Assembly (NCBI GenBank): GCA_964577115.1
Contig: CAZNXJ010000024.1
Location: 12,781-76,780 of the forward strand
Source of the DNA: CAZNXJ01 sp964577115
Lineage (GTDB): Bacteria > Planctomycetota > Planctomycetia > Pirellulales > Pirellulaceae
DNA length: 64,000 nucleotides
Direction: 5' to 3'
The notes beneath the pieces were generated by a model that ran no database searches, was not told the origin of the DNA, and saw only the letters and a program-made list of their open reading frames with translations. Positions 1 through 9,123 of this stretch are shown here, in pieces; position 1 is the first letter of the stretch, and each line of letters starts with the position of its first letter. The translations under genes were made by a program, and so were the position numbers.

Positions 1-231
1 GAATGGGATATCGGCACCGCCGCGATGGGCCACCTGGTCGTCGCCTGCCGGAACATGCAAGTCGAAATGTATCCGGGCGATATGCTGGGCCCCGAGTATC
101 ACGAAGTGCGCGTCGCCAAGAATCCGCTCAAAATCGAAGGCCCGCTGGTAACCCTCAACACGACCCCGGGGCTCGGTATTGAGGTCGATTGGGATGTCGT
201 CCGCGAGTACACAGTAAAGCCGAACGACTAG
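1..231 (+). CDS. C-terminal end of an enolase-superfamily (mandelate racemase-like) enzyme, 5' truncated
   Basis: The reading frame is open from the first base and ends at TAG 229-231, giving 76 residues. The stretch with GHLVVACRN, then YPGDMLGPEYHE, then a segment ending TPGLGIEVDWD resembles the C-terminal end of the enolase-superfamily barrel, where PGLGIEVD is typical of sugar-acid dehydratases and mandelate racemase-like enzymes. The catalytic core lies outside the window, so the substrate cannot be named. The amidohydrolase 113 bases downstream on the same strand would fit a small catabolic operon, but that is inference. Confidence 0.6.
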   Translation, partial: EWDIGTAAMGHLVVACRNMQVEMYPGDMLGPEYHEVRVAKNPLKIEGPLVTLNTTPGLGIEVDWDVVREYTVKPND

Positions 232-344
232 GGCATTGATCAGACGATTATTCTACGTGAACCCGGCAGGCGTCCGCCCTTGTCGCTGCAGCGCGTGCGG
301 TTTGCGCGAGCGCCCTCGCCCTTCACGGACAAACGGTTAGATCC

Positions 345-1214
345 ATGATCATCGACGTACATACACATACATGGCAGTATCCGGCGCACTTCAGCGAACG
401 CTTTCGCGATCAGGCGCGGCGCGCACGCGCCGGCGTCGAAGTGGACCTCACAGTTCACTACGACGAATATCGCCGCACGGCGACGGAAGATACGATCACG
501 ATCGTGTTCGGCGGCAAAGCTCGACTGAGTGGCGTTTGGGTCGATGATCAGTACGTGGCCGATTATGTCGCCGCGCACCCTGAGAACCTAATTGGCTTTC
601 TCTCGGTCGATCCGACGCAACCGGGTTGGCAGGACGAACTGCGTCACGGCCATCAGGAGTTGGGGCTTCGCGGCATCAAGTTACTGCCGATGTATGCGGG
701 GTTCGCGCCCGAGGACTCGCAGCTCGATCCGCTCTGGCGATATGCCGAGCAGCATCGCCTGCCTGTACTGCTGCACACCGGCACGACGTTCGTCGCGCAA
801 GCGCCGCTCGAATTCACGCTGCCAAGACGGCTCGACCCCGTAGCGACTCGCTTTCCGGACGTTCCCATCATCATGGCCCATTTAGGCCATCCCTATGAAG
901 GCGAAGCCATCGTCGTCGCGCGGAAGCATCCGCACGTCTATGTCGATGTCAGCGCGCTGCACTATCGCCCGTTTCAGCTCTATCAGAGCCTGATGCTCGT
1001 GCAGGAATACGGTATCTGGGACAAGGTGCTGTTCGGCACCGACTATCCTTTCACCACCGTCGAAGCTTCGCTCAAGGGCATCCGAGGCCTCAATCAGATG
1101 GTCGAGGGCAGCCAGCTCCCGCGGCTCAGTGAAACGGAAATCGAGGCCATGATTTACCGCGATTCGCTCCAGCTGCTGGGGCTCGAACGCCCCACCGCCG
1201 AGCGCCCGGCGTAG
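345..1214 (+). CDS. Amidohydrolase family 2 (metal-dependent TIM-barrel hydrolase or decarboxylase)
   Basis: This 289-residue protein opens with MIIDVHTHTW, the HxH metal-binding motif of the amidohydrolase superfamily. Further family marks are VLLHTGTT near residue 142, IIMAHLGHP near 175, and LFGTDYPF near 228, whose Asp is the usual catalytic metal ligand. This arrangement matches the Amidohydro_2 group, which includes ACMSD-like decarboxylases and lactone hydrolases. No signal peptide is visible, so it should be cytosolic. The start at ATG 345 puts the HxH motif at the N-terminus as expected. It follows an enolase-superfamily gene and may act in the same breakdown route. The substrate is unknown. 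Confidence 0.85.
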   Translation: MIIDVHTHTWQYPAHFSERFRDQARRARAGVEVDLTVHYDEYRRTATEDTITIVFGGKARLSGVWVDDQYVADYVAAHPENLIGFLSVDPTQPGWQDELRHGHQELGLRGIKLLPMYAGFAPEDSQLDPLWRYAEQHRLPVLLHTGTTFVAQAPLEFTLPRRLDPVATRFPDVPIIMAHLGHPYEGEAIVVARKHPHVYVDVSALHYRPFQLYQSLMLVQEYGIWDKVLFGTDYPFTTVEASLKGIRGLNQMVEGSQLPRLSETEIEAMIYRDSLQLLGLERPTAERPA

Positions 1215-1242
1215 GCGCGTTGTAGAAAATCTTCGCGCTCAC

Positions 1243-2733
1243 CTATTTCTCGAGCTCGTCGGGAGCGATCTTCTTTCCTTCCCAATACCATTCGCCGTTC
1301 TGCTGAACGAGCAGCCGAGAGACGCTGCCCGGTGCGGGGTCCGCGTCGCGCTCGGGGATCCACTGCGCAAGTTCGGCTTGAATGGCCGAGAACTGCGGAT
1401 TGCCGGCCAAATTGTTCCATTCGTGCGGATCGCCTGCCAGGTCGTACAGTTCTTCGGAACCGTCGGCATAGCGGATATAGCGATAGCGCCGCGAGCGAAC
1501 CGCGTGGTTCCCCGGATTGTGCGTCGTAATGGCCGGCCAAAGACGCGGCGCATTCGGGTTCTGAAGCTGTGGCACGAGGCTGTGCCCTTCCAGGTCGTCG
1601 CGAGGCTCGAGACCGCAAAGCTCGACAAGCGTCGGGTAGATATCGAGCAGCTCGGCGGGCTCGGCCGAACGTCCGCCGGCGGTAATTCCCGGTCCGGCAA
1701 AGATCAGGGGAACACGCGTCGACCGTTCCCAAAGCGTGTTTTTGCCCGTAATGCCTTTCTCGCCGAGGTGCCATCCATGATCCGACCAGAGCACGATGAT
1801 CGTGTTCGAAGCGTGGCCCGTACGTTCCAGCGCGTCGAGCACTCGGCCAATCTGGCTATCCATGAACAGCGTGCTTGCCAGGTACGCGCGAACCAGCGGC
1901 TTCCACTGCTGTGCCTCGAGCAACCACGATAGTCGCGGCTCGGGAAGCTTCCAGTGCAACTTCCATGCAAACTCGGGGACGTCGCTGCGGTCATCGAAGC
2001 GCACGGCGGGCAGTTCGAGCGACTCCTCGGGAAACCGATCGAACCACAGCTGCGAGGCAAAACAAGGTACATGCGGAAGGCGGAATCCCACCGCCATGAA
2101 AAACGGGCGGTCGGACGGAAGATTCTCGAGCTGCTGAATTGCGGAGTCCGCAATTCGCCAATCGCCTTGCTGCCGATCGTCATCGGGAAACACTCCCCAG
2201 TCCATGGCTTTGATCGGGTCAGGGGTTTCCACGAACTTCTGCGGTGGGTACGGCATCGGCCCACGATCGCCCCAGACTTCGAACTCAGCCTTCTGCTCGT
2301 CGGCGGATAACGATCCATCGTGAAACACTTTGCCACACGTAAATGTGAAGTAGCCGTGGCGAGCAAAGTGCTGAGGCAACGTTACACGATCGCGCAGGTG
2401 CTCGACCTTTCGAATCCCTGGCTGGAGCGCATAGATGCCGGTCGTCGAAGGGCGCAGACCGGTGAGCACGCTGGCTCGCGATGGATTGCACAGCGGCGCC
2501 TGGCAATGGGCATTGGCCATGAGCGTCCCCTGCGCCGCGAGGCGATCGATATGGGGTGTTTGTGCCTGCGGGTGTCCGCCCATGCAGCCCACCCAGTCAT
2601 TCAGATCATCGATCGCGATCAACAGCACATTCGGCCGCTCGGCCGGTGCACGCTCGTCCGCGTACGCTCGGCCGGTCGCTAGCAGGACGGCGAGTCCCAT
2701 CCCCAATCGCAAGATGTACGGCGCGCAGTTCAT
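1243..2733 (-). CDS. Secreted sulfatase, iduronate-2-sulfatase-like
   Basis: The frame is open much further upstream, but the ATG at 2733 begins a signal peptide (about 25 residues ending in GRAYA) directly before the sulfatase fold, giving 496 residues. RPNVLLIAIDDLNDW carries the metal-binding aspartates. CNPSRASVLTG contains the CxPSR motif, in which Cys82 is converted to formylglycine. WSDHGWHLGEKG and KNTLWERSTRVP match the iduronate-2-sulfatase subgroup. It should hydrolyse sulfate esters of polysaccharides outside the cytoplasm. Planctomycetes carry many such genes. It is divergent from the DUF1549/DUF1553 gene. Confidence 0.9.
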   Translation of the reverse strand: MNCAPYILRLGMGLAVLLATGRAYADERAPAERPNVLLIAIDDLNDWVGCMGGHPQAQTPHIDRLAAQGTLMANAHCQAPLCNPSRASVLTGLRPSTTGIYALQPGIRKVEHLRDRVTLPQHFARHGYFTFTCGKVFHDGSLSADEQKAEFEVWGDRGPMPYPPQKFVETPDPIKAMDWGVFPDDDRQQGDWRIADSAIQQLENLPSDRPFFMAVGFRLPHVPCFASQLWFDRFPEESLELPAVRFDDRSDVPEFAWKLHWKLPEPRLSWLLEAQQWKPLVRAYLASTLFMDSQIGRVLDALERTGHASNTIIVLWSDHGWHLGEKGITGKNTLWERSTRVPLIFAGPGITAGGRSAEPAELLDIYPTLVELCGLEPRDDLEGHSLVPQLQNPNAPRLWPAITTHNPGNHAVRSRRYRYIRYADGSEELYDLAGDPHEWNNLAGNPQFSAIQAELAQWIPERDADPAPGSVSRLLVQQNGEWYWEGKKIAPDELEK

Positions 2734-3190
2734 CAGGTCCTCCAGATCAGCGGTGGGGTGAATGCTGCAGCCTTCTTGTCGGCGATGCAATCCGAGGCGC
2801 GTGACGTCGTGGAGCACCCTCGCCACGCGGACACGATTCTCGGGAACCCCAATGGCATTGTCCAGAATTTCGTTTGCGGGCGGTTTCCCCACCCAGTAAG
2901 ATGCACTGTAGAAACCCAAATTGGCGACTCGCCCTGCCAGGGTCCCTACCCTGTGGCCACGCCGCGCCACAAGCCCATTCGAGTCACGCCAGCGGGTATC
3001 ATGAAGGCATTCGCGACGATTGGATGCCGGGTCGAATGAGCCATCAAACCCCAGCGAGCCGCCGCGCGCGTTCCCTGCACGCTGCGGTGATCGGGGCAGG
3101 TCGCAATAGGTTGTCTCCGGGTCTAACACGGGGCGCGCGCACTCTGCTTCGAACAGAGCTGCCGGCCACGGAAGCACAAGGAACTCGCGC
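2734..3190. other. Divergent intergenic region between sulfatase and cytochrome/DUF1549 genes
   Basis: This stretch holds no gene I can support. The sulfatase frame stays open across it on the minus strand for 157 codons, but that translation has no signal peptide and no recognisable domain and would place the real signal peptide in the middle of the protein. It presumably contains the two divergent promoters. I could not identify a convincing -35/-10 pair. Confidence 0.5.
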
Positions 3191-6100
3191 ATGAAGTCGC
3201 TCACCGCAATTCGCGAAAAAAGGATTTCTCATGCGCCCGTGCCGCGTCTCGCGGGCTGCCTGCTCTTTGTTGCACTGTTCATGTCGGCCGCGGGCACTTC
3301 GGCCGAGGAGCGATTGAAGTTCAATCGCGACATTCGTCCGATCCTGGCCGAGAACTGCCTGGCCTGTCATGGCCCGGACAGCCAACAGCGCAAGGCGGAT
3401 CTCCGCGTCGACCTGCAAGAGTCGGTGGTGGAAAATGGGCTCATCGTGCCCGGCGATCCGGACAGCAGCGAATTCATTCGCCGCATTCTTTCCGACGATG
3501 AAGCGGAAGTCATGCCGCCGCCGTCGTCGCATAAGAAGCTGACGAACCAACAGAAACAGCTTCTCGTGCGCTGGGTGAAGGAAGGCGCCGAGTTTCAACC
3601 GCACTGGTCCTTTATCCCGCCGGAACGCCCTGAGCCTCCCGCGATTCGCCAGGAATCGTGGGTCCGGAATCCGATTGATCGCTTCATTCTGGCACGTCTG
3701 GAAGCGGCCGGCCTTTCACCCGCCCCGGAAGCCGACCGCCGGACATTGGCCCGGCGCGTCAGCCTTGATCTGACGGGCCTGCCGCCGTCGCCTGCGGACG
3801 TCGAACAGTTCGTGAACGACACCGCGCCGGACGCATACGAGCGTTACGTGGATAAGCTGCTCAAATCGCATCATTGGGGCGAACATCGAGCGCGCTACTG
3901 GCTCGATGCCGCGCGCTATGCGGATACGCACGGAATCCATTTCGATAACTACCGCGAAATCTGGGCCTACCGCGACTGGGTCATCAATGCGATGAACCAG
4001 AACATGCCGTTCGACCAATTCACGATCGAACAGCTGGCCGGTGACCTCTTGCCCAACCCCACGCTCGATCAGCTTATTGCGACGGGATTCAATCGCTGCA
4101 ACATCACCACGAACGAAGGGGGTGTTATCGCGGAAGAGTACCTCGTTCTTTACACGCGCGATCGCACGGAAACAACCTCCGCCGTCTGGCTCGGCCTGAC
4201 CGCCAATTGTGCGGTTTGCCATGACCACAAGTTCGACCCGCTGACGCAACGCGAGTTCTACGAGATGGCGGCGTTCTTCAACAATACGACGCAGGGGGCG
4301 ATGGATGGAAACATCAAGGATACGCCTCCGGTCGTTCCGGTGCCGCTGGACGAAGACCGCCCGCGCTGGGAGGCGCTGCCCGGAGAAATTGCCGCAGCGC
4401 GTGAGGCCGTGGACCAGCGCCGCGAGGCAGCGCGTAGCGATTTCGAGGAATGGCTCGCCGCGGCGGACGCCAAGGCGGTCGAGGACATGATGCCGAGCGA
4501 CGGCTTGCGTGGGCATCTGGCGCTGTCCGAGGGCAGCGGCATGCAGCTCGCCTGGTTCGCAGACGGCATAGCGCAGACAATCCAGCTCGCTCATCCCGTC
4601 ACCTGGCAGCCGGGCCATGTCGCCGCCCACGCGCTGATCAGTTCGACCGACGCCGCGGTAGAAATTCCCTCGGCCGGCGACGTCGAGAAGGATCAGCCGT
4701 TCAGTTGTGCTCTGTGGGTGAAGGTTCCCAGCGGCGTGCAAAGCGGTGCCTTGGTCGCTCGCATGGACGACCAGAACGACTATCGCGGCTGGGATGTCTG
4801 GATCGAAAACTATCGCGTCGGCTCGCACCTCATTCATCGCTGGCAGGACGATGCGATCAAAGTCGTCGCGCGCGATCCGCTGACACCCGACCAGTGGCAC
4901 CATGTGGTGATCGCGTATGACGGAAGTGCGAAGGCATCCGGCGTAAAGATCTACGTCGACGGCCAGGCAAAGGCCGTCGATGTGTTCGCCGATGCTCTCC
5001 AAAACACAATCCGCACCGACGTGCCGTTCAAGGTCGCTCAGCGGCATACCAGCTCGCGCATTGCGAACCTCGGCGTCCAGGACGTGCGCATTTACGATCG
5101 CGCGCTGGCCGAGTCGGAAGCGCGTGGATTGCAGCTGGCCACACGGACATTGTGGCTGATCGCCAAGCCGGCCGCCGAACGGACACCAGAGGAAACGGGG
5201 GAGTTGTTTCACTGGTGGCTCGAAACGCTCGACCAGCCCTATCGCCAGCGCAGCGCGATGCTGGCGTCGTTGGAGCAGGAAAAAGCGGCCATTCAGGCGC
5301 GCGGCACGGTGGCTCACATCATGCAGGAAAAGTCCGAGCCCCCGACGGCGTACGTGCTGTTCCGCGGCGAGTACGATCAGCGGCGCGAGCAGGTGTCGGC
5401 CGACACGCCGGATGTTCTGCCGCCGATGCCGGCTCACCTGCCTCGCAACCGGCTCGGCTTCGCACAGTGGCTGTTGCTGCCCGAACATCCGCTGACGGCA
5501 CGCGTCACGGTCAATCGCTTCTGGCAGGAGGTCTTTGGTACTGGTATCGTCCGCACGACAGAAGACTTCGGCATCACGGGCGAGGAGCCCTCGCATCCGG
5601 AACTGCTGGACTGGCTCGCCGTCGAGTTTCGCGAGTCGGGCTGGGACGTCAAGGCGTTTTTCAAGCTAATGGTGACGTCGGCTACCTACCGGCAAGCGGC
5701 GATGATTACGCCCGAGAAGCTTGAGAAGGACCGGGATAACCGTTTGTTGTCGCGCGGTCCGCGCTTCCGAATGGATGCCGAGATGATTCGCGACTATGCG
5801 CTTGCGGCGAGCGGCCTGCTGGTGCGGCGCATCGGCGGACCGAGCGTAAAGCCCTACCAGCCGGATGGCGTTTGGGAGGCCGTGGCGATGATCGGCAGCA
5901 ATACGCGCGATTATCAGCAGGATTCCGGCCCGAACCTGTATCGCCGCAGTATGTACACATTCTGGAAGCGCAGCGCGCCGCCGGCGTCGATGGATATCTT
6001 TAATGCGCCGAGCCGCGAGGTGTGCACGGTGCGGCGCGAGCGGACCAACACGCCGCTCCAAGCGCTCGCCACGATGAACGATCCACAGTTCGTCGAAGCG

Positions 6101-6391
6101 GCACGGCACCTTGCCCAGATCGCCATCCGCCACGCGCCGGAAACTCGAGCGCGCATCGATCTGATTGCGCGCCGTTTGCTTGCCCGGCCACTAACCGAAG
6201 AAGAACTCGCGATTGTCGCCGAGTCGCTTGCGGCTCTCGAGGCCCATTACGCTGCCCATCCGGACGATGCGCAGCAGCTTTTGACCGTGGGCGAAATGAA
6301 GCCGGCACCCAATATGGACACCAGCACGCTCGCCGCATGGACGATGCTGACGAACGAGCTGATGAACTTGGATGAAGTGCTAAACAAGTAG
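3191..6391 (+). CDS. Planctomycete cytochrome (PSCyt1) + DUF1549 + LamG-like + DUF1553 protein
   Basis: This 1066-residue exported protein has a hydrophobic leader at residues 18-38. A Planctomycete-type cytochrome c domain follows, with haem motif CLACH (Cys56, Cys59, His60) and a likely axial Met in EVMPPP. DUF1549 spans about residues 145-370 and includes the family signature NCAVCHDHKFDPL. A concanavalin A/LamG-like sandwich follows at about 470-640, with motifs such as FSCALWVKV and DQWHHVVIAYDG. DUF1553 runs from about 745 to the end, including TVNRFWQEVFGTGIV and RRSMYTFWKRSAPP. Its biochemical role is not established. It is always suspected to work with the DUF1501 protein encoded next, as seen here. 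Confidence 0.92.
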   Translation: MKSLTAIREKRISHAPVPRLAGCLLFVALFMSAAGTSAEERLKFNRDIRPILAENCLACHGPDSQQRKADLRVDLQESVVENGLIVPGDPDSSEFIRRILSDDEAEVMPPPSSHKKLTNQQKQLLVRWVKEGAEFQPHWSFIPPERPEPPAIRQESWVRNPIDRFILARLEAAGLSPAPEADRRTLARRVSLDLTGLPPSPADVEQFVNDTAPDAYERYVDKLLKSHHWGEHRARYWLDAARYADTHGIHFDNYREIWAYRDWVINAMNQNMPFDQFTIEQLAGDLLPNPTLDQLIATGFNRCNITTNEGGVIAEEYLVLYTRDRTETTSAVWLGLTANCAVCHDHKFDPLTQREFYEMAAFFNNTTQGAMDGNIKDTPPVVPVPLDEDRPRWEALPGEIAAAREAVDQRREAARSDFEEWLAAADAKAVEDMMPSDGLRGHLALSEGSGMQLAWFADGIAQTIQLAHPVTWQPGHVAAHALISSTDAAVEIPSAGDVEKDQPFSCALWVKVPSGVQSGALVARMDDQNDYRGWDVWIENYRVGSHLIHRWQDDAIKVVARDPLTPDQWHHVVIAYDGSAKASGVKIYVDGQAKAVDVFADALQNTIRTDVPFKVAQRHTSSRIANLGVQDVRIYDRALAESEARGLQLATRTLWLIAKPAAERTPEETGELFHWWLETLDQPYRQRSAMLASLEQEKAAIQARGTVAHIMQEKSEPPTAYVLFRGEYDQRREQVSADTPDVLPPMPAHLPRNRLGFAQWLLLPEHPLTARVTVNRFWQEVFGTGIVRTTEDFGITGEEPSHPELLDWLAVEFRESGWDVKAFFKLMVTSATYRQAAMITPEKLEKDRDNRLLSRGPRFRMDAEMIRDYALAASGLLVRRIGGPSVKPYQPDGVWEAVAMIGSNTRDYQQDSGPNLYRRSMYTFWKRSAPPASMDIFNAPSREVCTVRRERTNTPLQALATMNDPQFVEAARHLAQIAIRHAPETRARIDLIARRLLARPLTEEELAIVAESLAALEAHYAAHPDDAQQLLTVGEMKPAPNMDTSTLAAWTMLTNELMNLDEVLNK

Positions 6392-6485
6392 GAATTGGAT
6401 CCCTCGTCGGACGTCGGGGGCGCGTGCGCTAGTGGCCCTGAACCCGAGACGCTTGGAAGACGGCATTACGCCGCGAGGTGACATC

Positions 6486-7940
6486 ATGGCTCATCCGTTT
6501 GAAGAGTACGTACAGCTCGAAACCCGGCGGCACTTTTTCGCGCGCGGCATGCATGCCGTTGGCTGGGCTGCGCTCGCGTCGCTGCTCGGCGAATCCACTG
6601 CCCGAGGTGGGTCGGCTCAGGAACTCCCGGGACGGTCGCATTTCCCGGGAAAAGCGAAACGTGTGATTTATCTGCACATGGTCGGCGGTCCTCCGCAAAT
6701 GGACCTGTATGACTACAAGCCGCAGATGAACGAATGGTTCGATAAGGACCTGCCGGACACCGTGCGCATGGGGCAGCGGCTCACGACGATGACATCGGGG
6801 CAGGCACGCTTCCCGATCGCTCCCTCGAAGTTCAAGTTTGCCCAGCACGGCGAGTGCGGCATGTGGGTCAGTGAGCTGTTGCCGTACACGGCGCGGATGG
6901 TGGACGAAATGTGCTTCATTCGCAGCATGCATACCGAGGCGATCAACCACGAGCCGGCGATCACATATATGCAGACGGGTAACCAGATCACCGGGCGGCC
7001 CTGCCTCGGTTCGTGGGTCTCGTATGGGCTCGGTTCGGAGAATCACGACCTGCCGACGTTCGTCGTGCTCGTGGCGAAGTCAAGCAACACCGAGCAGGTT
7101 CAGGCGATCTCGGCACGGCTCTGGTCGTCCGGCTATCTGCCCGGCGAACATGCTGGCGTCGCGCTTCGCACGTCGGGCGATCCCATCCTGTACATCAATA
7201 ATCCACCCGGAGTGCCCTCGTCCGTGCGCCGCCGAACGCTCGACGATCTGCGCCGACTCAACGAAATCACGTACCAGCAGATCGGAGATCCGGAGACCCA
7301 CACGCGGATTCAGCAGTACGAACTGGCATTCCGCATGCAGTCGAGCGTGCCGGAACTAACGGACCTGGCGCAGGAAAGCGAAGCCACGTATCAGTTATAC
7401 GGCGACGAGGCGCGCAAGCCGGGCACCTTCGCCAACACGATGCTACTCGCCCGCCGCATGGTCGAGCGCGGTGTGCGCTTCGTGCAGGTCTATCACAACA
7501 ACTGGGATACGCATGCCAACGTCGCCGGCCGCTTGCCCGACCAATGCCGTGACGTCGATCAGGCCTGCTGGGCTCTGGTGCAGGACCTCAAGTCGCGCGG
7601 CATGCTGGACGAGACGCTGATTATTTGGGGCGGCGAGTTCGGCCGCACCATTTACTCGCAAGGTGGCCTGACCAAGGACAACTATGGGCGCGACCACCAT
7701 CCGCGCTGTTACACGATGTGGATGGCCGGCGGCGGGGCCAAGGGAGGCACGATCTATGGGGAAACCGACGAGTTCTCCTACAACATCGTGCGTGACCCGG
7801 TCCACATCCGCGATTTCCACGCCACAGTCCTGCACTTATTGGGGTTCGATCACGAACGCTTCACGGTCCGTTACCAGGGGCTCGACCAGCGGTTGACCGG
7901 CGTCGAACCCGCGCGCGTCGTGAAGGAACTGATCGCGTAA
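6486..7940 (+). CDS. DUF1501 protein with twin-arginine leader
   Basis: The start ATG 6486 is chosen because gaggtga lies 7-8 bases upstream. A GTG at 6432 is in frame but would bury the leader. The 484-residue product begins with a twin-arginine segment (RRHFFARG) and a hydrophobic stretch, then the DUF1501 domain, with LHMVGGPPQMDLYDYK near the N-terminus and IIWGGEFGR plus DHHP in the C-terminal half. DUF1501 belongs to the alkaline phosphatase/sulfatase-like fold, but its substrate is unknown. The gene lies 94 bases after the DUF1549/DUF1553 gene, the standard planctomycete pairing. Confidence 0.92.
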   Translation: MAHPFEEYVQLETRRHFFARGMHAVGWAALASLLGESTARGGSAQELPGRSHFPGKAKRVIYLHMVGGPPQMDLYDYKPQMNEWFDKDLPDTVRMGQRLTTMTSGQARFPIAPSKFKFAQHGECGMWVSELLPYTARMVDEMCFIRSMHTEAINHEPAITYMQTGNQITGRPCLGSWVSYGLGSENHDLPTFVVLVAKSSNTEQVQAISARLWSSGYLPGEHAGVALRTSGDPILYINNPPGVPSSVRRRTLDDLRRLNEITYQQIGDPETHTRIQQYELAFRMQSSVPELTDLAQESEATYQLYGDEARKPGTFANTMLLARRMVERGVRFVQVYHNNWDTHANVAGRLPDQCRDVDQACWALVQDLKSRGMLDETLIIWGGEFGRTIYSQGGLTKDNYGRDHHPRCYTMWMAGGGAKGGTIYGETDEFSYNIVRDPVHIRDFHATVLHLLGFDHERFTVRYQGLDQRLTGVEPARVVKELIA

Positions 7941-7978
7941 GCCGGCAGCGCTTCCGCCGGCGACGCCACACTCGGCGC

Positions 7979-8839
7979 TCAACGAACCGGTTCGAGATAC
8001 ACATCGACCGTTCCGTCGCCCGGTCGAAAGCGTTCAGGCCGATCGGTGGCGTAGAGCGTCCTGCCTCGGGCGTCAACAGTAGCCTCGATTCCGTAGCGGC
8101 CATTGTCGTCGATATCGCGAGTGCGGTAGCGCAATTGAAACTCCACCCGTTCTGATCTGGGGCTCGGAATGGTCGTCTCCGCGAGTACGGCGCCCGGCCG
8201 CCCGCGCCGCGAGAGTTCGACGAGCCGTACGGTCAACGTCGAGAACAAGGGCGGGCGTTCGCCCTCGATCGGAAGATGAGCGCGTCCCACTACCACTTCA
8301 AACTCGCGATCGCCCGGCCGGTTGGGGAATCCGGGCCCGCCTGAGCCGGCCGGATCGAGCCGCACATTGATGTTCTGAAGTCGTCCGTTGCGGTGATTCC
8401 ACACCAGTAGCCGCACGTCGCCGCGTGGACTGGCTCGCAATTGCAATTCGCGGCCGAGCCCGTAGAGGCGCCCGTTTACGAGCCCAACTTGGTAGCCATC
8501 GACAGACACAATGATGTCATCACGTTCCAGGCCAGCGCGATCCGCGGCGGTGCGAGGATAGACACGTGTCACGAGCACTCCGGTATCCAGGTTCTCGGCA
8601 GAGATGCCAAGGAGCCAGCGGCGTGTGAGCCGGTCGGGCGGAAAGATTTGAGGCGCGAGCCGTCCTTCGCGGTCGCGCACACCCGCAGCGTCCCGATCGC
8701 GAGGCGTGCCCTGTCGTTCGAGCTGTTCAAGCTGCTCGAATTCGCTATCGGGCGTTCCATCGTCCGGTTGGGCATAGGCGGGGGCGGTCAGCAGGCCCAG
8801 TAATAGTCCGGCAGTTGCCATCAGGAATTTTGCGCGCAT
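7979..8839 (-). CDS. Secreted PDZ-domain protein
   Basis: The ATG at 8839 begins a clear signal peptide (MRAKFLMATAGLLLGLLTAP, cut near AYA), so the longer frame to 8926 is rejected. The mature part has an acidic, Gln/Glu-rich linker, then a PDZ domain at about residues 75-150 with the carboxylate-binding and core motif RAGLERDDIIVSVDGYQVG. The C-terminal third is beta-rich with no family I recognise. No protease domain is present, so this is a lone exported PDZ adaptor. It converges on the DUF1501 gene, with 38 bases between the stops. It shares a leader-linker-PDZ plan with the protein at 22788-23771. Confidence 0.8.
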   Translation of the reverse strand: MRAKFLMATAGLLLGLLTAPAYAQPDDGTPDSEFEQLEQLERQGTPRDRDAAGVRDREGRLAPQIFPPDRLTRRWLLGISAENLDTGVLVTRVYPRTAADRAGLERDDIIVSVDGYQVGLVNGRLYGLGRELQLRASPRGDVRLLVWNHRNGRLQNINVRLDPAGSGGPGFPNRPGDREFEVVVGRAHLPIEGERPPLFSTLTVRLVELSRRGRPGAVLAETTIPSPRSERVEFQLRYRTRDIDDNGRYGIEATVDARGRTLYATDRPERFRPGDGTVDVYLEPVR

Positions 8840-9001
8840 GGTATAAGCCTCCGCTTCAGGTGGTCGGGGAACACCGTGCCGCGCCCGGCGGGCCGCGGCA
8901 CCGACGCGTTTTCGGTAGCAAGGCAAAGGGTGCGCCAGTCGAGCGGTTCCGCAGCAGGATCACGGCGCGGCCCGACAATTTTCCTAGTTCGCCGATCTCT
9001 C

Positions 9002-9030
9002 TTGTGTTGCCGTCCGAGGCGCGCTATAAC
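9002..9030 (+). promoter_or_regulatory. Candidate sigma70-type promoter for the glycosyltransferase
   Basis: A -35-like ttgtgt (9002-9007) and a -10-like tataac (9025-9030) are separated by 17 bases. The -10 matches five of six consensus positions. The start codon at 9124 lies about 90 bases downstream. Confidence 0.4.
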
Positions 9031-9123
9031 CACGAGCCGTGCGGCTGTAGGACGTGAGGCTGCGCAGGATTGGGGCAAATCTTTCGAGCCACCGGTCTGA
9101 ACTAACCGCTGGATGGCGAGGGA

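Noticed and set aside
3716..5596. 626-residue open frame on the minus strand
   Set aside because: It lies wholly inside the DUF1549/DUF1553 gene on the other strand, has no domain, and is a product of high GC codon use.
7941..7961. gccggc palindrome between convergent genes
   Set aside because: Stem of six bases with no T-run; too short to call a terminator.
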